Of a DNA stretch of 64,000 nt, positions 11,950-22,524 are shown in pieces. Each line of letters begins with the position of its first letter. The stretch's first letter is position 1. This DNA comes from Sipunculus nudus (taxonomy: Eukaryota > Annelida > Sipuncula > Golfingiida > Sipunculidae). The notes below the pieces were generated by a model, which saw only the letters and a program-made list of their open reading frames with translations, was not told the origin of the DNA and made no database searches. Position numbers and translations under genes: made by a program. The stretch covers positions 36,205,840 through 36,269,839 of the forward strand of contig CM049322.1 of assembly GCA_026874595.1 (NCBI GenBank). The letters are read 5' to 3'.

Positions 11950-13393
11950 TGCAAATTTCTAAGGAAGTTTTGAAATTTTACTAACAACAGCTTTTCAGAG
12001 GAAACCAGCGGGAGTAAGCCTCTTAAATTTTTTTGCGTTAAGTGTTACTATTTTTGCCAAAGGCATAGTGTATTTACTGGTGTAATATTTGTGTTTAATC
12101 TTTGTGCACTCAGGTTTGTTTTGAACTGGAATATTTTGAAACAGTGGTCACTACTGGTTTCTAGGAAAGCAATTAACATAGAATGAATAACTTTGGTAAT
12201 CGGAACATGAAAATGAAAACATTAAACATCCGGGGTTTAAATAAAACAAGGAAAAGAAGAGGTTTGTTCATAATGTTACATACAGAATGAATTGATATCA
12301 CTTTTTTACAAGAAACTTACAGCTCTAAACATTTGGAAAATATTTGGAGGAATGAATGGGTAGCAAAAGTGTTCTATTCTCATGGAACTAGACACAGTAG
12401 AGGGGTTGCGATATTAATTCGTAATGAGCTTGATATAATAGTATAAAATTCATACTTTGATGAACAAGGTCGAATAATAATGCTTGATTGTACTATTTTA
12501 GGTAGTCGCTTTATTCTGATAAATATTTATGCTCCAAATAGATATGGTGAACAAAAACGATTCTTTTCTAAATTGAAACAAGTTATGGTCGACTTCTGTT
12601 CCGAAGAGGATTGTAACATTTTTCTTGGGGAGATTTTAATCTTGTTAGGGATAACAATATGGATAAGAATGGTTTTACAATTGAAAATAAACAAGTAGTT
12701 AAAGATATCATTGCAGAAATAAATGAAACCTTTAATTTAGCAGATTTATGGCGGCAGAGATACCCTGACCGGAAAAGATTTACCTGGCGTAGAAAAAAAC
12801 CCAGATATTCGCTGCAGATTAGATTTTTGGCTTGTCTCAAATTGTTTACATGACCATATTGAAGATATTATTATAGAAGCAGCATATCAGTCTGATCATA
12901 GCCCAGTTAAAGTTTTATTTAAGGTTATTCAGCCTGAAAAAAGAGGTAAAGGTTATTGGAAAATGAATATATCATACTTAAAAATGCTGACTTTTTGAAA
13001 GATTTAAATGACAAAAATAAATTTTGGCAAGATGAATGTAAAAGTATTACAAATCCACAAATCAAATGGGAATATATTAAATACAAAATTAAAGAATTCT
13101 CCATATTATATAGTAAAAAGAGGGTTAAAGATAGAAGGGATAAAGAGAACGAACTGAAGGAACAGTTGAGAATAAAAGAAGAATTGTTAGATATAGAGAT
13201 GAATGAAGAAACAGAAATCTTCTAAAACAGTCATATTCACAGATAAAAAATAATTCGAAAATAATAGATCAAGAAAAAACCGAGGTTGTAATAATTAGGT
13301 CAAAATTCAGGTGGCACGAACAAGGTGAAAAAAGTAAGTATTTTTTTAATCTGTTAAAAAGAAATGCAATAAAAAAAGTCTGCAAACTAGTGA

Positions 13394-14818
13394 ATGCAAA
13401 TGGTCAATTTACCAACTGATTTGAAAGAAATATTAGAATTGCAGAGGCAATTTTATGAAAATTTGTTCACAAGTTCACAGCCAACGGATCATAAAATAGA
13501 TACATTTTTAAATTATCTTAAAATGCCAGAACTGTCTGAAGAAGAGAAATTATTTTGTGATGGTCCACCCACTTCAGAAGAATGTAAAACAGCACAAATG
13601 AGCATGAAACCAAATAAAAGTCCAGGTAGATATGGAATACCAGTTGAATTTTATAAAGTTCTATGGCATAATTTTGGACAAAATATTGTGGATTCTTTTA
13701 ACTATTCAAAAGATATTTGTCAGCTTTCTGTAACACAAAGACAGGCAATAATCACACTACTAGACAAAGGAAAAGACCGAACACAGCTAGACAATTGGCG
13801 TCCTATTTCATTACTCAATACAGACTATAAATTTTATCCAAAGCAGTAGCAAACAGAATCATTGCAAGATTTAATCAATACAGACCAGGCTGGGTTTATC
13901 AAAGGCCGACATATTACTGATGTAACAAGATTTTTAACAGATTTACTGCCATACATGAAAGAAATGGATTTACCAGGTATGCTGCTTGCAATAGATTTTA
14001 GAAAAGCTATTGATTCCTTAGAATGGTCATATATGTTTAAAGTTCTGAGAAAATTTAACTTTGGAGAATCTTTCTGTAAGTGAATAAATACAATCTACTC
14101 AAACATGTACAGTAATGTATTGAATAATGGACACTTGTCTGCACGTATCAATATTGAAAGAGGAGTTCTTCAAGGTGACCCATTGTCACCTTATTTATTC
14201 ATATTGTCACTGGAAGCTTTATCCTGTAATATGAGACAGGAAAATAAAATAAAAGGTAAACACATTAATGATAAAGAAATAAAAATACTAAGTTATGCCG
14301 ATGATGTAACTGCAATAGTGGCAGATAAACCTTCTGGCAAATGTTTATTTAAGATCATGTGTGATTTCTCAAATATATCTGGCCTTCATATTAACAAAAA
14401 CAAAACTGAAGGTTTGTGGTTAGGACAAGAAAAATATAACTCTGCTAAACCTTTTGGTATAAACTGGCCTGCAAATAAAATTGAAGTGCTTGGTATTTAT
14501 TTATCATATAACCAGGAGGAGGCAAAAAAATGTAATTTCTATGATAAATTTAAAAAGATAAAACAAATTATTAATAGCTGGCAGGGACGGCATTAAACAA
14601 TGATGGGTAGAATACAAATTGTCAAATCATTCATAATATCCCATTTCCAGTATAATGTTTCAAGCCTTTCAATCCCAGAAGAGGTCATTCAAACTTTAAA
14701 TAATTTAATATTTAGGTTTATTTGGAATAAAAGGAGTGAGAAAGTTAAAAGAAAAATACTTATTCAGGATATAGAGCTAGGTGGATTAAAAGCCCCACAT
14801 TTAGAATCTATGATATAA
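13394..14818 (+). pseudogene. Reverse transcriptase domain of the Tx1/L1-like element, three open pieces
   Basis: Pieces 13394-13849, 13862-14083 and 14105-14818 (one stop at about 14594) carry the finger, palm and thumb motifs in order, including the YADD active site (about 14293-14304). The breaks are single stops or small indels, so the copy is moderately old. Confidence 0.8.
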
Positions 14819-15993
14819 AATCATGCAGGTTACAGGGGATTAAAAAATATATTTATGGAACTGGGAGTGCATGGAAACTTCTGTTGGATCATAATATAAA
14901 GACATTTTGCTCACTACCACATATGGTATTTTATTGTTCCTATGAAATAATGGCTTTTAAACAGACTGGAAAATTATTAGATCCCTTTTTACATGGAAGT
15001 GTTAAAGGCATGGTATAATATCAGATATAATGATAGCAATATATACAATCAAATGATATGCCATAATGCGTATATACAAATATTTCATTTGAATAAAACA
15101 CTTTTCCATCCTGGCATGTAGTATGTGAGGGACTTGTTAGATGAAAAAGGTAAAATTATTCCATTTAGTATATGGCATAAAACGTGGGGTCTTACCGAAA
15201 TTTTATATGCAGTGGAGAGGAGTTATAAGTGCTTTACAGAAAAATCTATATACAAGGATTAAATCTAATGAGACAATAAAATTAGAGGCTCCACAAATTG
15301 AAATATTAACTGAAGATAATATACCTTTTGTTAAATGAAAAACGAATTCTCTGTATTCATTTTATGTGAAGAAGCAACTTAGGTCTATACAACCCCAAAG
15401 GTTAGTAAATATATTGACAGTGTGACTTTAAATTGGAAGACTACATTTCGAATCCCTTAAATGTATGTTTGAATGTTAAGCATAGGTTTTTTTCAATATA
15501 GAATGCTGCATGACTGTTTAGTAAACAACTATTGCTTACATAAATAGAAGATTAAAACGGATAATAAATGCACATTTTGTAATAATGATATTGAGACTAA
15601 TGAACATCTGTACTGGTCCTGTACTCACATAATTCCAGTATGGAAATAATTTCTTGAATGGTTTAAGGAGAAAACTGTCCAGGACATTCAGCTTAGTAAG
15701 GAGGATGTCCTCCTGGGAAAGATAGATGGAAATGCTACAATTAACTTCTTGATCATATTAGTGAAATATACTATATATACCACACGCTTAACTGAAAACA
15801 AAATTGACTGGGTACAGATAAAACAAGAAATAAAAAATGTATATCATATTGAAAGGGACGTAGTTAAAAATAATCCACTGTCTATAAAAAGTTTTACAGA
15901 TAAATGGATAATCATTTTCAATGTACAACTGTAGTTTCAATATTTTTCACAATATATATTTATGTGTGTGTTTGTGTGTATATATAAATATGA

Positions 15994-15996
<3 letters not shown>

Positions 15997-16035
<39 letters not shown>
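15997..16035. repeat. (TA)n microsatellite in the LINE 3' region
   Basis: Perfect TA run of about 39 bases just downstream of the LINE coding region. Confidence 0.9.
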
Positions 16036-16038
<3 letters not shown>

Positions 16039-16264
16039 TACAGAACGGCTGGTTCATATTAGTAAATAAGTTACCGTTGGTACACACCATTTATTTATTA
16101 ATTTTTCTTTTTTTTTTGGCTGATAGTTGTATTAATATTTGTTATTTGTGGCGTATATTGTTTGTTTGATGTTATGTGTATCTTTTAGAAATTGTTGTAA
16201 GTAAGTGTAATATTGTGTTGTAATAAAAAGAAATAAATAAATAGATAAAAAAACAACAACAGCT

Positions 16265-16490
16265 TCTTTACTGTTTCCGTATTGTGCAAACCAAAATAAA
16301 CACAATAATATTTTTCCACAATCTTTCCAAATCCATTACTTAAAACATTCGCTGCCCAGCCAAATATTCCCCCAGTGCCAGGGCCTGCAACAGTCTCGGC
16401 GAGGTCCGGGTGAGTAAGTTCTAAGTGTGAAAAGCTGATAACGAGAGTGAGAAGTCCGCCTGGTCCAAGGGCCATAAAACTTGCCTTAGG
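16265..16490 (-). other. Glycine-rich open frame with transmembrane-exon-like start
   Basis: The minus strand reads ALGPGGLLTLVISF, reminiscent of GIGPGGLAAIVLSL in the receptor TM exons, then a second glycine-rich stretch GPGTGGIFGWAANVLSNGF. The frame relative to the nearest AG acceptor is not phase 1, so it does not simply fit the receptor model. It abuts the LINE tail. It may be a decayed exon of a related gene or a chance likeness. Confidence 0.25.
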
Positions 16491-16607
16491 TGTTATTCAC
16501 AGAAGGATGTCATAACCCTGTTCGGCCTAATTAGCTAATTAGGCCTACAGCCAGAAAGGACTTCAAAGGAAACAAACGCACACACAGATACGCCCTCACA
16601 TGCACAA

Positions 16608-16615
16608 ATATATAT

Positions 16616-16674
<59 letters not shown>

Positions 16675-16690
16675 AGAGAGAGAGAGAGAA
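16608..16690. repeat. (TA)n then (GA)n microsatellite
   Basis: TA repeat with two interruptions, changing to GAGAGA at about 16675. Confidence 0.9.
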
Positions 16691-16943
16691 AGAGAGAAAA
16701 TTCATATGTTTATACCAGATTCGGGAAAGTCCAGCTGTTCACGCAATAGCGGCTCCTGTACAAACTCGGATCGATCTTCGATATATTAGTTGAAATAAAA
16801 GATGAAGATGACTAAAACGTCACAGTTATTTTCATGTATGATCATCAAAGTTCTAATGTCACTTCATCGACCTGGTAGAACTCGCGAGGGTTTGTGTCTT
16901 ATTCTGGTTTATGATTGCTATAAACTATCGATTTCACGTGTGG

Positions 16944-17022
16944 AAAGATGGTTTAGGGGTTATGTAGTAGGTCATGTAACGCGCGATGGAAAACCGCTCA
17001 AGTTCGAATCCCCTCATTCCTT
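16944..17022 (+). other. tRNA-like sequence (SINE head or tRNA pseudogene)
   Basis: TGGTTTAGGGGTTATG resembles an A box and AAGTTCGAATCCCC a B box. The ends GGAAAGA and TCATTCC pair at six of seven positions, like an acceptor stem, and a T-rich run follows. The T-arm does not pair (CTCAA against CCCTC), so it is not a functional tRNA. Best read as a tRNA-derived repeat. Confidence 0.4.
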
Positions 17023-17189
17023 TTTTTTTTCTTTTTCTTTCATTTTACAAACTTGTATTTTTTCTGACAACAATTACTATTTTGCTTTTCATTACGAGCA
17101 AACTGATTTTACCAATCATTATAATTCTAAAAATTGTATTATCTTTTATTACACACAGTCATAGAGTTATTTATATACTGAGGCGATAG

Positions 17190-18050
17190 CATGATACAGT
17201 GGACCTCGTCATTGTCACCGTCAAACGAAGCCGGGAATTATACGAAAATTGCGTGTGATCAAAGTGTAACCTAATATGATCAACTCTAGGGCTTATGATA
17301 TAATACTTTATTATGAATGGTCTGAAAGTCATACGTCGGGGGTGCATATGGTGAATTCCAAAGTGCGGTTGGGATTGTCGGTATACTAAAGGGCCAACAT
17401 GTTCCGCAAGGGATCGTCCGAGTTAGCTTTCAGAATTTTACAATTTACATGCATTTGTTGGTGAAGGTACTTACACAAGCATATTGCTATCTCTAAATGT
17501 ATAGGATACGTGAGATAGCTCCAAATATGCCAAACCAATAATATGCAGCCGCGTTCTGATTACTCTGCCGATCTGTGTGTCAGGCAAGTGGCACGCGCCC
17601 TATTGTTGTTGATTGCGCAATAGGCGGTCCTCGTGGGGCAATAAACCTGAACAACTTCACGCCTCGCTATCTCGAGTTCACACCTAAGGTGCGATCTGTC
17701 ACACCTCCGTCTCACCTGCGGGTTTGCCAAAAGTAAGTGGCCAAAATACGCCCAAATATAAAACTAGACAGATTTTTATGCCGTCTTCGCTTTTGTTTGA
17801 TTCTAAGGAATACTCCTACACGGTATCAATTTTATACTACAGCGGGTCATGAACTTATTCACGGTAAAGGACGAGAGCCGTGGATATTTTCACGCTCCCA
17901 AAACCTTTCTTGTTTTCGAGTTATCAAGCACACTGATGAATTACAAATTTTACTATTTCATGAAGGGAAACCAATTTATAAATGAACTACTACTCACCTG
18001 GGCAGAGTTTATTGATAAATTTAAGAGATTTCTTACTGAAAATTGCTGAT
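17190..18050. other. Locally GC-richer block, no gene identified
   Basis: About 17190-17720 is clearly richer in G+C than its surroundings. Two overlapping plus-strand frames (17737-17985, 17849-18049) show no family I recognise. The block is absent from segment 2, so it came in with the insertion at 11950-18170. It may be the remains of the element ending in the palindromes at 18057-18119. Confidence 0.3.
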
Positions 18051-18056
18051 AAATTC

Positions 18057-18137
18057 ATGACGAGTATACCAGTCATAGGCATTGGGGGAATCAGAAAATA
18101 TGACGAGTATACTCGTCATAGGCAGCGGAAGTGTTAA
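18057..18137. repeat. Paired 20-bp palindromes next to TTAA, piggyBac-like terminus
   Basis: ATGACGAGTATACTCGTCAT at 18100-18119 is a perfect palindrome. A near-perfect second copy sits at 18057-18076. Reading the minus strand from TTAA (18137-18134) gives TTAACACTTCCGCTGCC and then the palindrome. TTAA followed by a CCTTT-x-GCTGCC-like end is the style of piggyBac-group termini and their MITEs. The opposite end was not found. Confidence 0.45.
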
Positions 18138-18650
18138 AATGAAATCCTTCAGTTAGTACAAGAACATCATCGTAATTATGATCTAAGCTTATATTTTCCA
18201 ATATATTAAGAATATAATATATCAATAATAATAACAACAATAACAATAAACTGAAAAAAAAATCACATCATCAATTCATATTGAAAATTGAATCTTTCAG
18301 TGAATGCATGAATATCATTTATATTATGATCTAAGTAAATGTTTCCCATTATACAACAAATATATGATAAAAATAATAAAAACCATAAATAAAGTAATTT
18401 TCAGATCATAATTGCCTGATTAAAAATAGAATCCTTCATTTATTGCATGCATACAATTTGTACTATGATCTAAGCAAGTTTTCCAATTAATAAAAAAAAT
18501 ATATGAACATAAATAATAACAACAATATATAAAAAAGTTATTTCCGCTATATAAATACATAATAAAAAATTGAATCCTTCAGTGAATGCATACATACAAT
18601 CATGATCTTAGCATGTTTTACAATATACAAAAAAATATATAATATCAAAG

Positions 18651-18655
<5 letters not shown>
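18130..18655. repeat. AT-rich tandem repeat, unit about 115-125 bp, about four units
   Basis: Each unit carries AATCCTTCAGT (or a variant), a TATGATCTAAGC-like block, then an A/T-rich run with AATAATAA. Units start near 18140, 18290, 18425 and 18570. A shorter homologous array at 62210-62660 shows the array predates the segmental duplication. Confidence 0.7.

Positions 18656-18706
<51 letters not shown>
18654..18706. repeat. (TA)n microsatellite
   Basis: Perfect AT run of about 53 bases. Confidence 0.95.
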
Positions 18707-18710
<4 letters not shown>

Positions 18711-20023
18711 ATACAATATTATTGCCAGACCTTCGCAAAAAGGAGCTTCCTCTCCATGTTGACAAAATATTGTTAAAATTCTTGATGCGGGGTTACATAT
18801 ATTTTACATATTATTTATTAAGAATTAACATATAACGTCATGTTAAATCAGCATATGAAGTTAATAAACCGCGTACAAATCAGAAATTGTAGGAATGCGC
18901 CTACCTGTTAAAATCACAGCTGTTTCCAGCTACACGGAGTATTCGGCGGCGAAGCTTTTCAATAACAACACGAATATATCCATATTTCATGTAATATTTA
19001 ATCAAATCACTCAAGAATGTCCCATCGAAATATGACCAAACAAACGCCAAGGGTATATCTCGCATTTTACAATTAAAACTTAATTTTCAGTTGATTCATT
19101 TGATCACATCGCGAATATCTGTTATATGAAATTCATGTTGCTTAAGTGTTAATAGCATTATGTTTACCAAAGAAAATAAATACATGCTGCACTTGCATTA
19201 ATGAGACCTTTAAGCCTCATGTTTGACTCTTGTCTCTCCTCAATGTAAAATGTATGGATATTAAATACGGTTTATATACTATGTACATGGAAAAGTTCCG
19301 ATTTTGAATATGATATTGTTTCAATATTTAATTGGAAAGAATACTGGTTTTATTTTTTCTTAGAACAGAATAGCTTTGACATTACGTACTAGTTAATACG
19401 TGACTCATAACAATATAGATGTACGACGCGCTTTGGGTGTTTATCCAGACACTTTCACAGACATACGGGAACGTGTGTAAAATCCTTTATATGGAGGAGC
19501 AAAATTGACTTAAAACACACCAGCGCCTATTTTAACTTGAAGGGATTCCACCAAACAAAATTATTTTAGCATTTAACGGGATCGAAACGTGACTAAAACA
19601 CAAACCCACGTTTTATATATTCTAATCGTGCTTCTCCATTGCAATTCGTTATAATGACGATTGAAAAATACTAAATAATCTGAGGTAATTTAATGGTCGC
19701 CTGAGTGCTTTCTATTGATAAAGAAAATGTTTTCCTCGAATAGCTACATTTTAAACATCTTGTAAAATAGATACATATATAAATCACGTCTACGCTATGA
19801 ATCAATTTTAGGAGTACGTTCCTGTCCTCCTTTTGAGATTGTTTGTCGGATGTGGCAGACTAATAGAATCCTCTACTTGTCGATGTCCTCAGACCTTTCT
19901 GTTCTTAAAGAAAAGATTATGTACAAAGTATTATGACAGTTATTGTTGTACCAAATAGAAAGTTTTTTTTAAAGCACTGTGCCGTAATTGGTTTAATATT
20001 GATGTCTCCTTATATTCCTCCCC

Positions 20024-20557
20024 GTGTTATGCATGTTCAATAGCATACCTTTTTCCCATAGAACAAAAAGGTTAATGGATAAGCGTATTCTCCAGTGTTG
20101 CTGCATGATTTATTTACTCTTTCATGGTCTCTTATTGACTCATTATTGTATCTCACTCTCTATCTATATCGTCGGGGTATCTTTTACATCGGACAATTCG
20201 TTCAGAAAGGAATCAGATGCATTACGGGTTTCTTTAGGCTTTGAAGAAGGCTGCAAGACACAGTGTAATATAAGAATCAATTTAGCATGGGGCTTGGTTG
20301 GAGACCAAATATGCTGCAGCTTTTCATACTTTCTTGGGGTAAAATTTGGGTATTGTGTAATACCAGAAATGAATTACATTGAGACCTTTAATGGAACTGT
20401 GTTTGTTTTCGTGTCCCGGTGTTGCATAATTTGTCTATTATTATTTTTGTTTTCTTTTAGCAAAGCCACAATAATGTTGTCTTTTTATTTCTTAGAAAAA
20501 AGAGCAAAACTCATCTCGCCACAATTAAGTGCTAGACACTATATTTTTCAAAATTAG
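20024..20557 (+). other. 177-codon open frame, unknown
   Basis: One of the longest open frames in the window, and it lies in sequence absent from segment 2. The translation has two hydrophobic stretches (CCCMIYLLFHGLLLTHYCI and CCIICLLLFLFSFS) and a Cys-rich centre, but no family I recognise. No splice model or homologous copy supports it. It could be a chance frame in AT-rich DNA. Confidence 0.2.
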
Positions 20558-20787
20558 CAAATATAACATTAATATTATCTTGCCGTGTAAATGATAAAGC
20601 TATATTATATCCCTTACTTCTATATACCTATCAAATGAAAAGTATATATGCTGATCAATATCCCTCGAATTATCGACGGTCATCGAATGCCATGCCAGAG
20701 ACACGAGAATTTCCATACTAAAGCCCCGTAATCAAATGAGTGCGTTACAATGAAGGATTTTGCTACGTTTCTATCTTATCCTTAAAG

Positions 20788-20913
20788 GCTGTCACCATCC
20801 GCTCTTAATTGCGGGAATTACCATTGCTACAGCGTTCCTGATATGGAGGGTGTGGATTATTATCATATATTTATGTGTTCTAATAGAACGACACTTTCAA
20901 TTGCACTTTTACG
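20788..20913 (+). pseudogene. Degenerate C-type lectin exon, segment 1
   Basis: Acceptor cttaaag|GC and donor TTTTACG|gtatgg match the CTLD first-half exon. The coding remnant starts CHHPL (CHYPLYIPG in segment 2) and ends with the HFYG border. It is 126 nt against 165 nt in the intact gene because a block around the SEH-FLT region has been lost, and the frame is broken. Confidence 0.6.
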
Positions 20914-21181
20914 GTATGGTATTTTCTTTACCAAACATTCTTAAATCGTTTTCCGAATAAGCAAGAAGGTTAATAACTTTTAACATTAAGAGGATATAAA
21001 TGTGCAAAGGGAACGCATATATCAGAAAACAAATAAAATAAATAATTCGTGACCTACCCTAATCGCTTACTACATATCAATGGGGTATATTTGACATGGG
21101 GGAAAAAAGCATTATTATGTATCTGACGGAAATGTCTTGTGTTTGACATAATTATTTGAGTCGCAATATTTTCAATATACA

Positions 21182-21185
<4 letters not shown>

Positions 21186-21224
<39 letters not shown>
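21186..21224. repeat. (TA)n microsatellite
   Basis: AT run of about 39 bases, near the right end of segment 1. Confidence 0.9.
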
Positions 21225-21226
<2 letters not shown>

Positions 21227-22294
21227 AGACCTACTTCATATATATGCGTATATGCAGATGTCTAACATTTCAGAATATGGTTCGATTACCTTCCTGTAAA
21301 CAGGATGATTAGTCTGGAATCCATCCTTTTTTAGGGCTTGGAAATACGTCATTTAGGACGAGTGCTTTTGCAACTGCTCCAACATGGGAACACAAGTGGC
21401 TCGCCATACGTAGTCAACTTGCAATATGTATAAATTCATAATATTATTTTCAGTTTCCATACCAAATTAAAGTACATATAATAAGATTTTACCAGACATC
21501 CGTGCCACTGTTAAGCAAAAAAAGGGCGCTGAGGCAGACAACTTTTTTATCGGTTTCAACATCGAACAATTTAGTACCGTTATTACAAAATCAAAGATTA
21601 GTGTTTGTTATTCTCTGTTAAAGATATATATATATATATATTCTCCGTAACGGGGTTTTTTTCTTCTCCACAGAACTCTAGTGATAGTGTATTTTCATTT
21701 ACCGATAGCTGGTCCTCAGACCAGAAACTGTAATTTCCAATTCCTCACAGTCCTATAAGACATACCCTTACTCTTAGAAAATTTATTAACAAATTTTTTT
21801 TTATGTTCCTTATTTGTATCATAATCCAGCTCGTGCTGCTGAGGCCTGTTCCTAACTGTAAGGCCACCACATTATTATTATTATGTCTAAAGAGAGTGAC
21901 ATGTCTACTTTCATAATGTTCATACCCAGCCTTACTTTTGGATGAAAATTAAAAAAAAACAATATCATAAGAACTGTGTTATTTCATATGCTTTTTTGGT
22001 ATATCAGGTGTTATATATGCTTGGGATAAGAAATAATACAAAAATGGTAACCTGTCGTTCAGAAAGAAATTTTCCCTCAGGTTATATCGATGTTTATCTC
22101 GCTCTTATTTGTTTTTTTTGTGGACGTTTAGGTGAGAAAATATCTGCAGTATACATGTAACATCATATCAAGTATTTTATGAATAATGAGTAAACATAAG
22201 TTTTAGAGAAAATTTACGTAATTTACAATGCAATCTTTTTAAATTCCGTCAGTCACGGACCAGTTTCAGTCTTTAGACTTCAGATCTACACTTA

Positions 22295-22524
22295 TCATTT
22301 CTCGGCTTCACAGATGAAGTGATAACGTTCAATGTCGCATTCAGAATCGTACCATGAGCCTTCATGCAGGATAACACAGTCCTTCTTTGGGACGCTAGGC
22401 TGACCTTTAGCCCAGGCGGTAAAGGTCATATCAAGGAATGTATTCGGAGGGTCAACACTCCAGCGGTGTGAACCAGTAGCAACATCCAGGACAGCACTTG
22501 TCCAAAAAGTCTTATTGTGTAAAC
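22295..22524 (-). CDS. CTLD second-half exon and stop of the PAN-CTLD gene
   Basis: 230 nt, acceptor attctag|GT. Contains FWTSAVLDVATGSHRW, FTAWAKGQPSVPKKDCVIL, GSWYDSEC and YHFICEAEK, followed by TGA TAA. Trp and Cys spacing is that of a complete CTLD C-terminal half. Confidence 0.85.

Larger units (their letters stand above)
11950..16260 (+). mobile_element. Tx1/L1-like non-LTR retrotransposon, near full length but decayed
   Basis: The element interrupts segment 1; segment 2 has no counterpart. ORF2-like coding starts at ATG 12207. Endonuclease: LNIRGLN, FLQETYS, HGTRHSRGVAILI, NIYAPN; the GDFN block at about 12625 is split by a 1-nt loss. Reverse transcriptase (about 13394-14820): NWRPISLLN, QAGFIKGRHITDV, motif A AIDFRKAIDSLEW, motif B GVLQGDPLSPYLF, motif C LSYADD. 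A C-terminal CCHC-like knuckle, CTFC-x9-H-x4-C, lies near 15570-15620. The 3' end is A-rich (about 16225-16260). At least six frameshifts or stops break the frame, so it is inactive. The order EN, RT, CCHC and the wording are those of the L1/Tx1 group. Confidence 0.85.
2745..21430. repeat. Segmental duplication, copy 1 (partner 47990-63510)
   Basis: Matching landmarks in the same order and orientation include 2793/48037 (CAGATC then AATAAATCGAGGA), 3695/51911 (CTCCGGAGTGGTCTGCTCTG), 5842-5897/54324-54380, 7314-10794/57212-60663 (all Ig exons), 11795/62065 (GCGATATGTTCGCGGATTAT), 18180-18660/62210-62660 (tandem repeat) and 20788/62917 (lectin exon). The major interruption in this copy is 11950-18170, absent from the partner. 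The foldback at 2948-3200 is also private to this copy. Confidence 0.85.

Noticed and set aside
12583-12840. 85-codon minus-strand frame
   Set aside because: Antisense to the endonuclease part of the Tx1/L1-like LINE.
16265-16490. Transmembrane exon of a fourth Ig receptor
   Set aside because: The GPGGLLTLVIS wording is suggestive, but the frame does not match phase 1 at the nearest acceptor and no neighbouring Ig exons were found.
16944-17022. A functional tRNA gene
   Set aside because: A- and B-box-like motifs and an acceptor-like stem are present, but the T-arm does not pair, so it is only kept as a tRNA-like repeat.
18547-18835. Open frames on both strands made largely of Tyr-Ile repeats (also at 11021, 15921, 31242-31693, 36713, 47567)
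   Set aside because: They are translations of (TA)n microsatellites, not genes.
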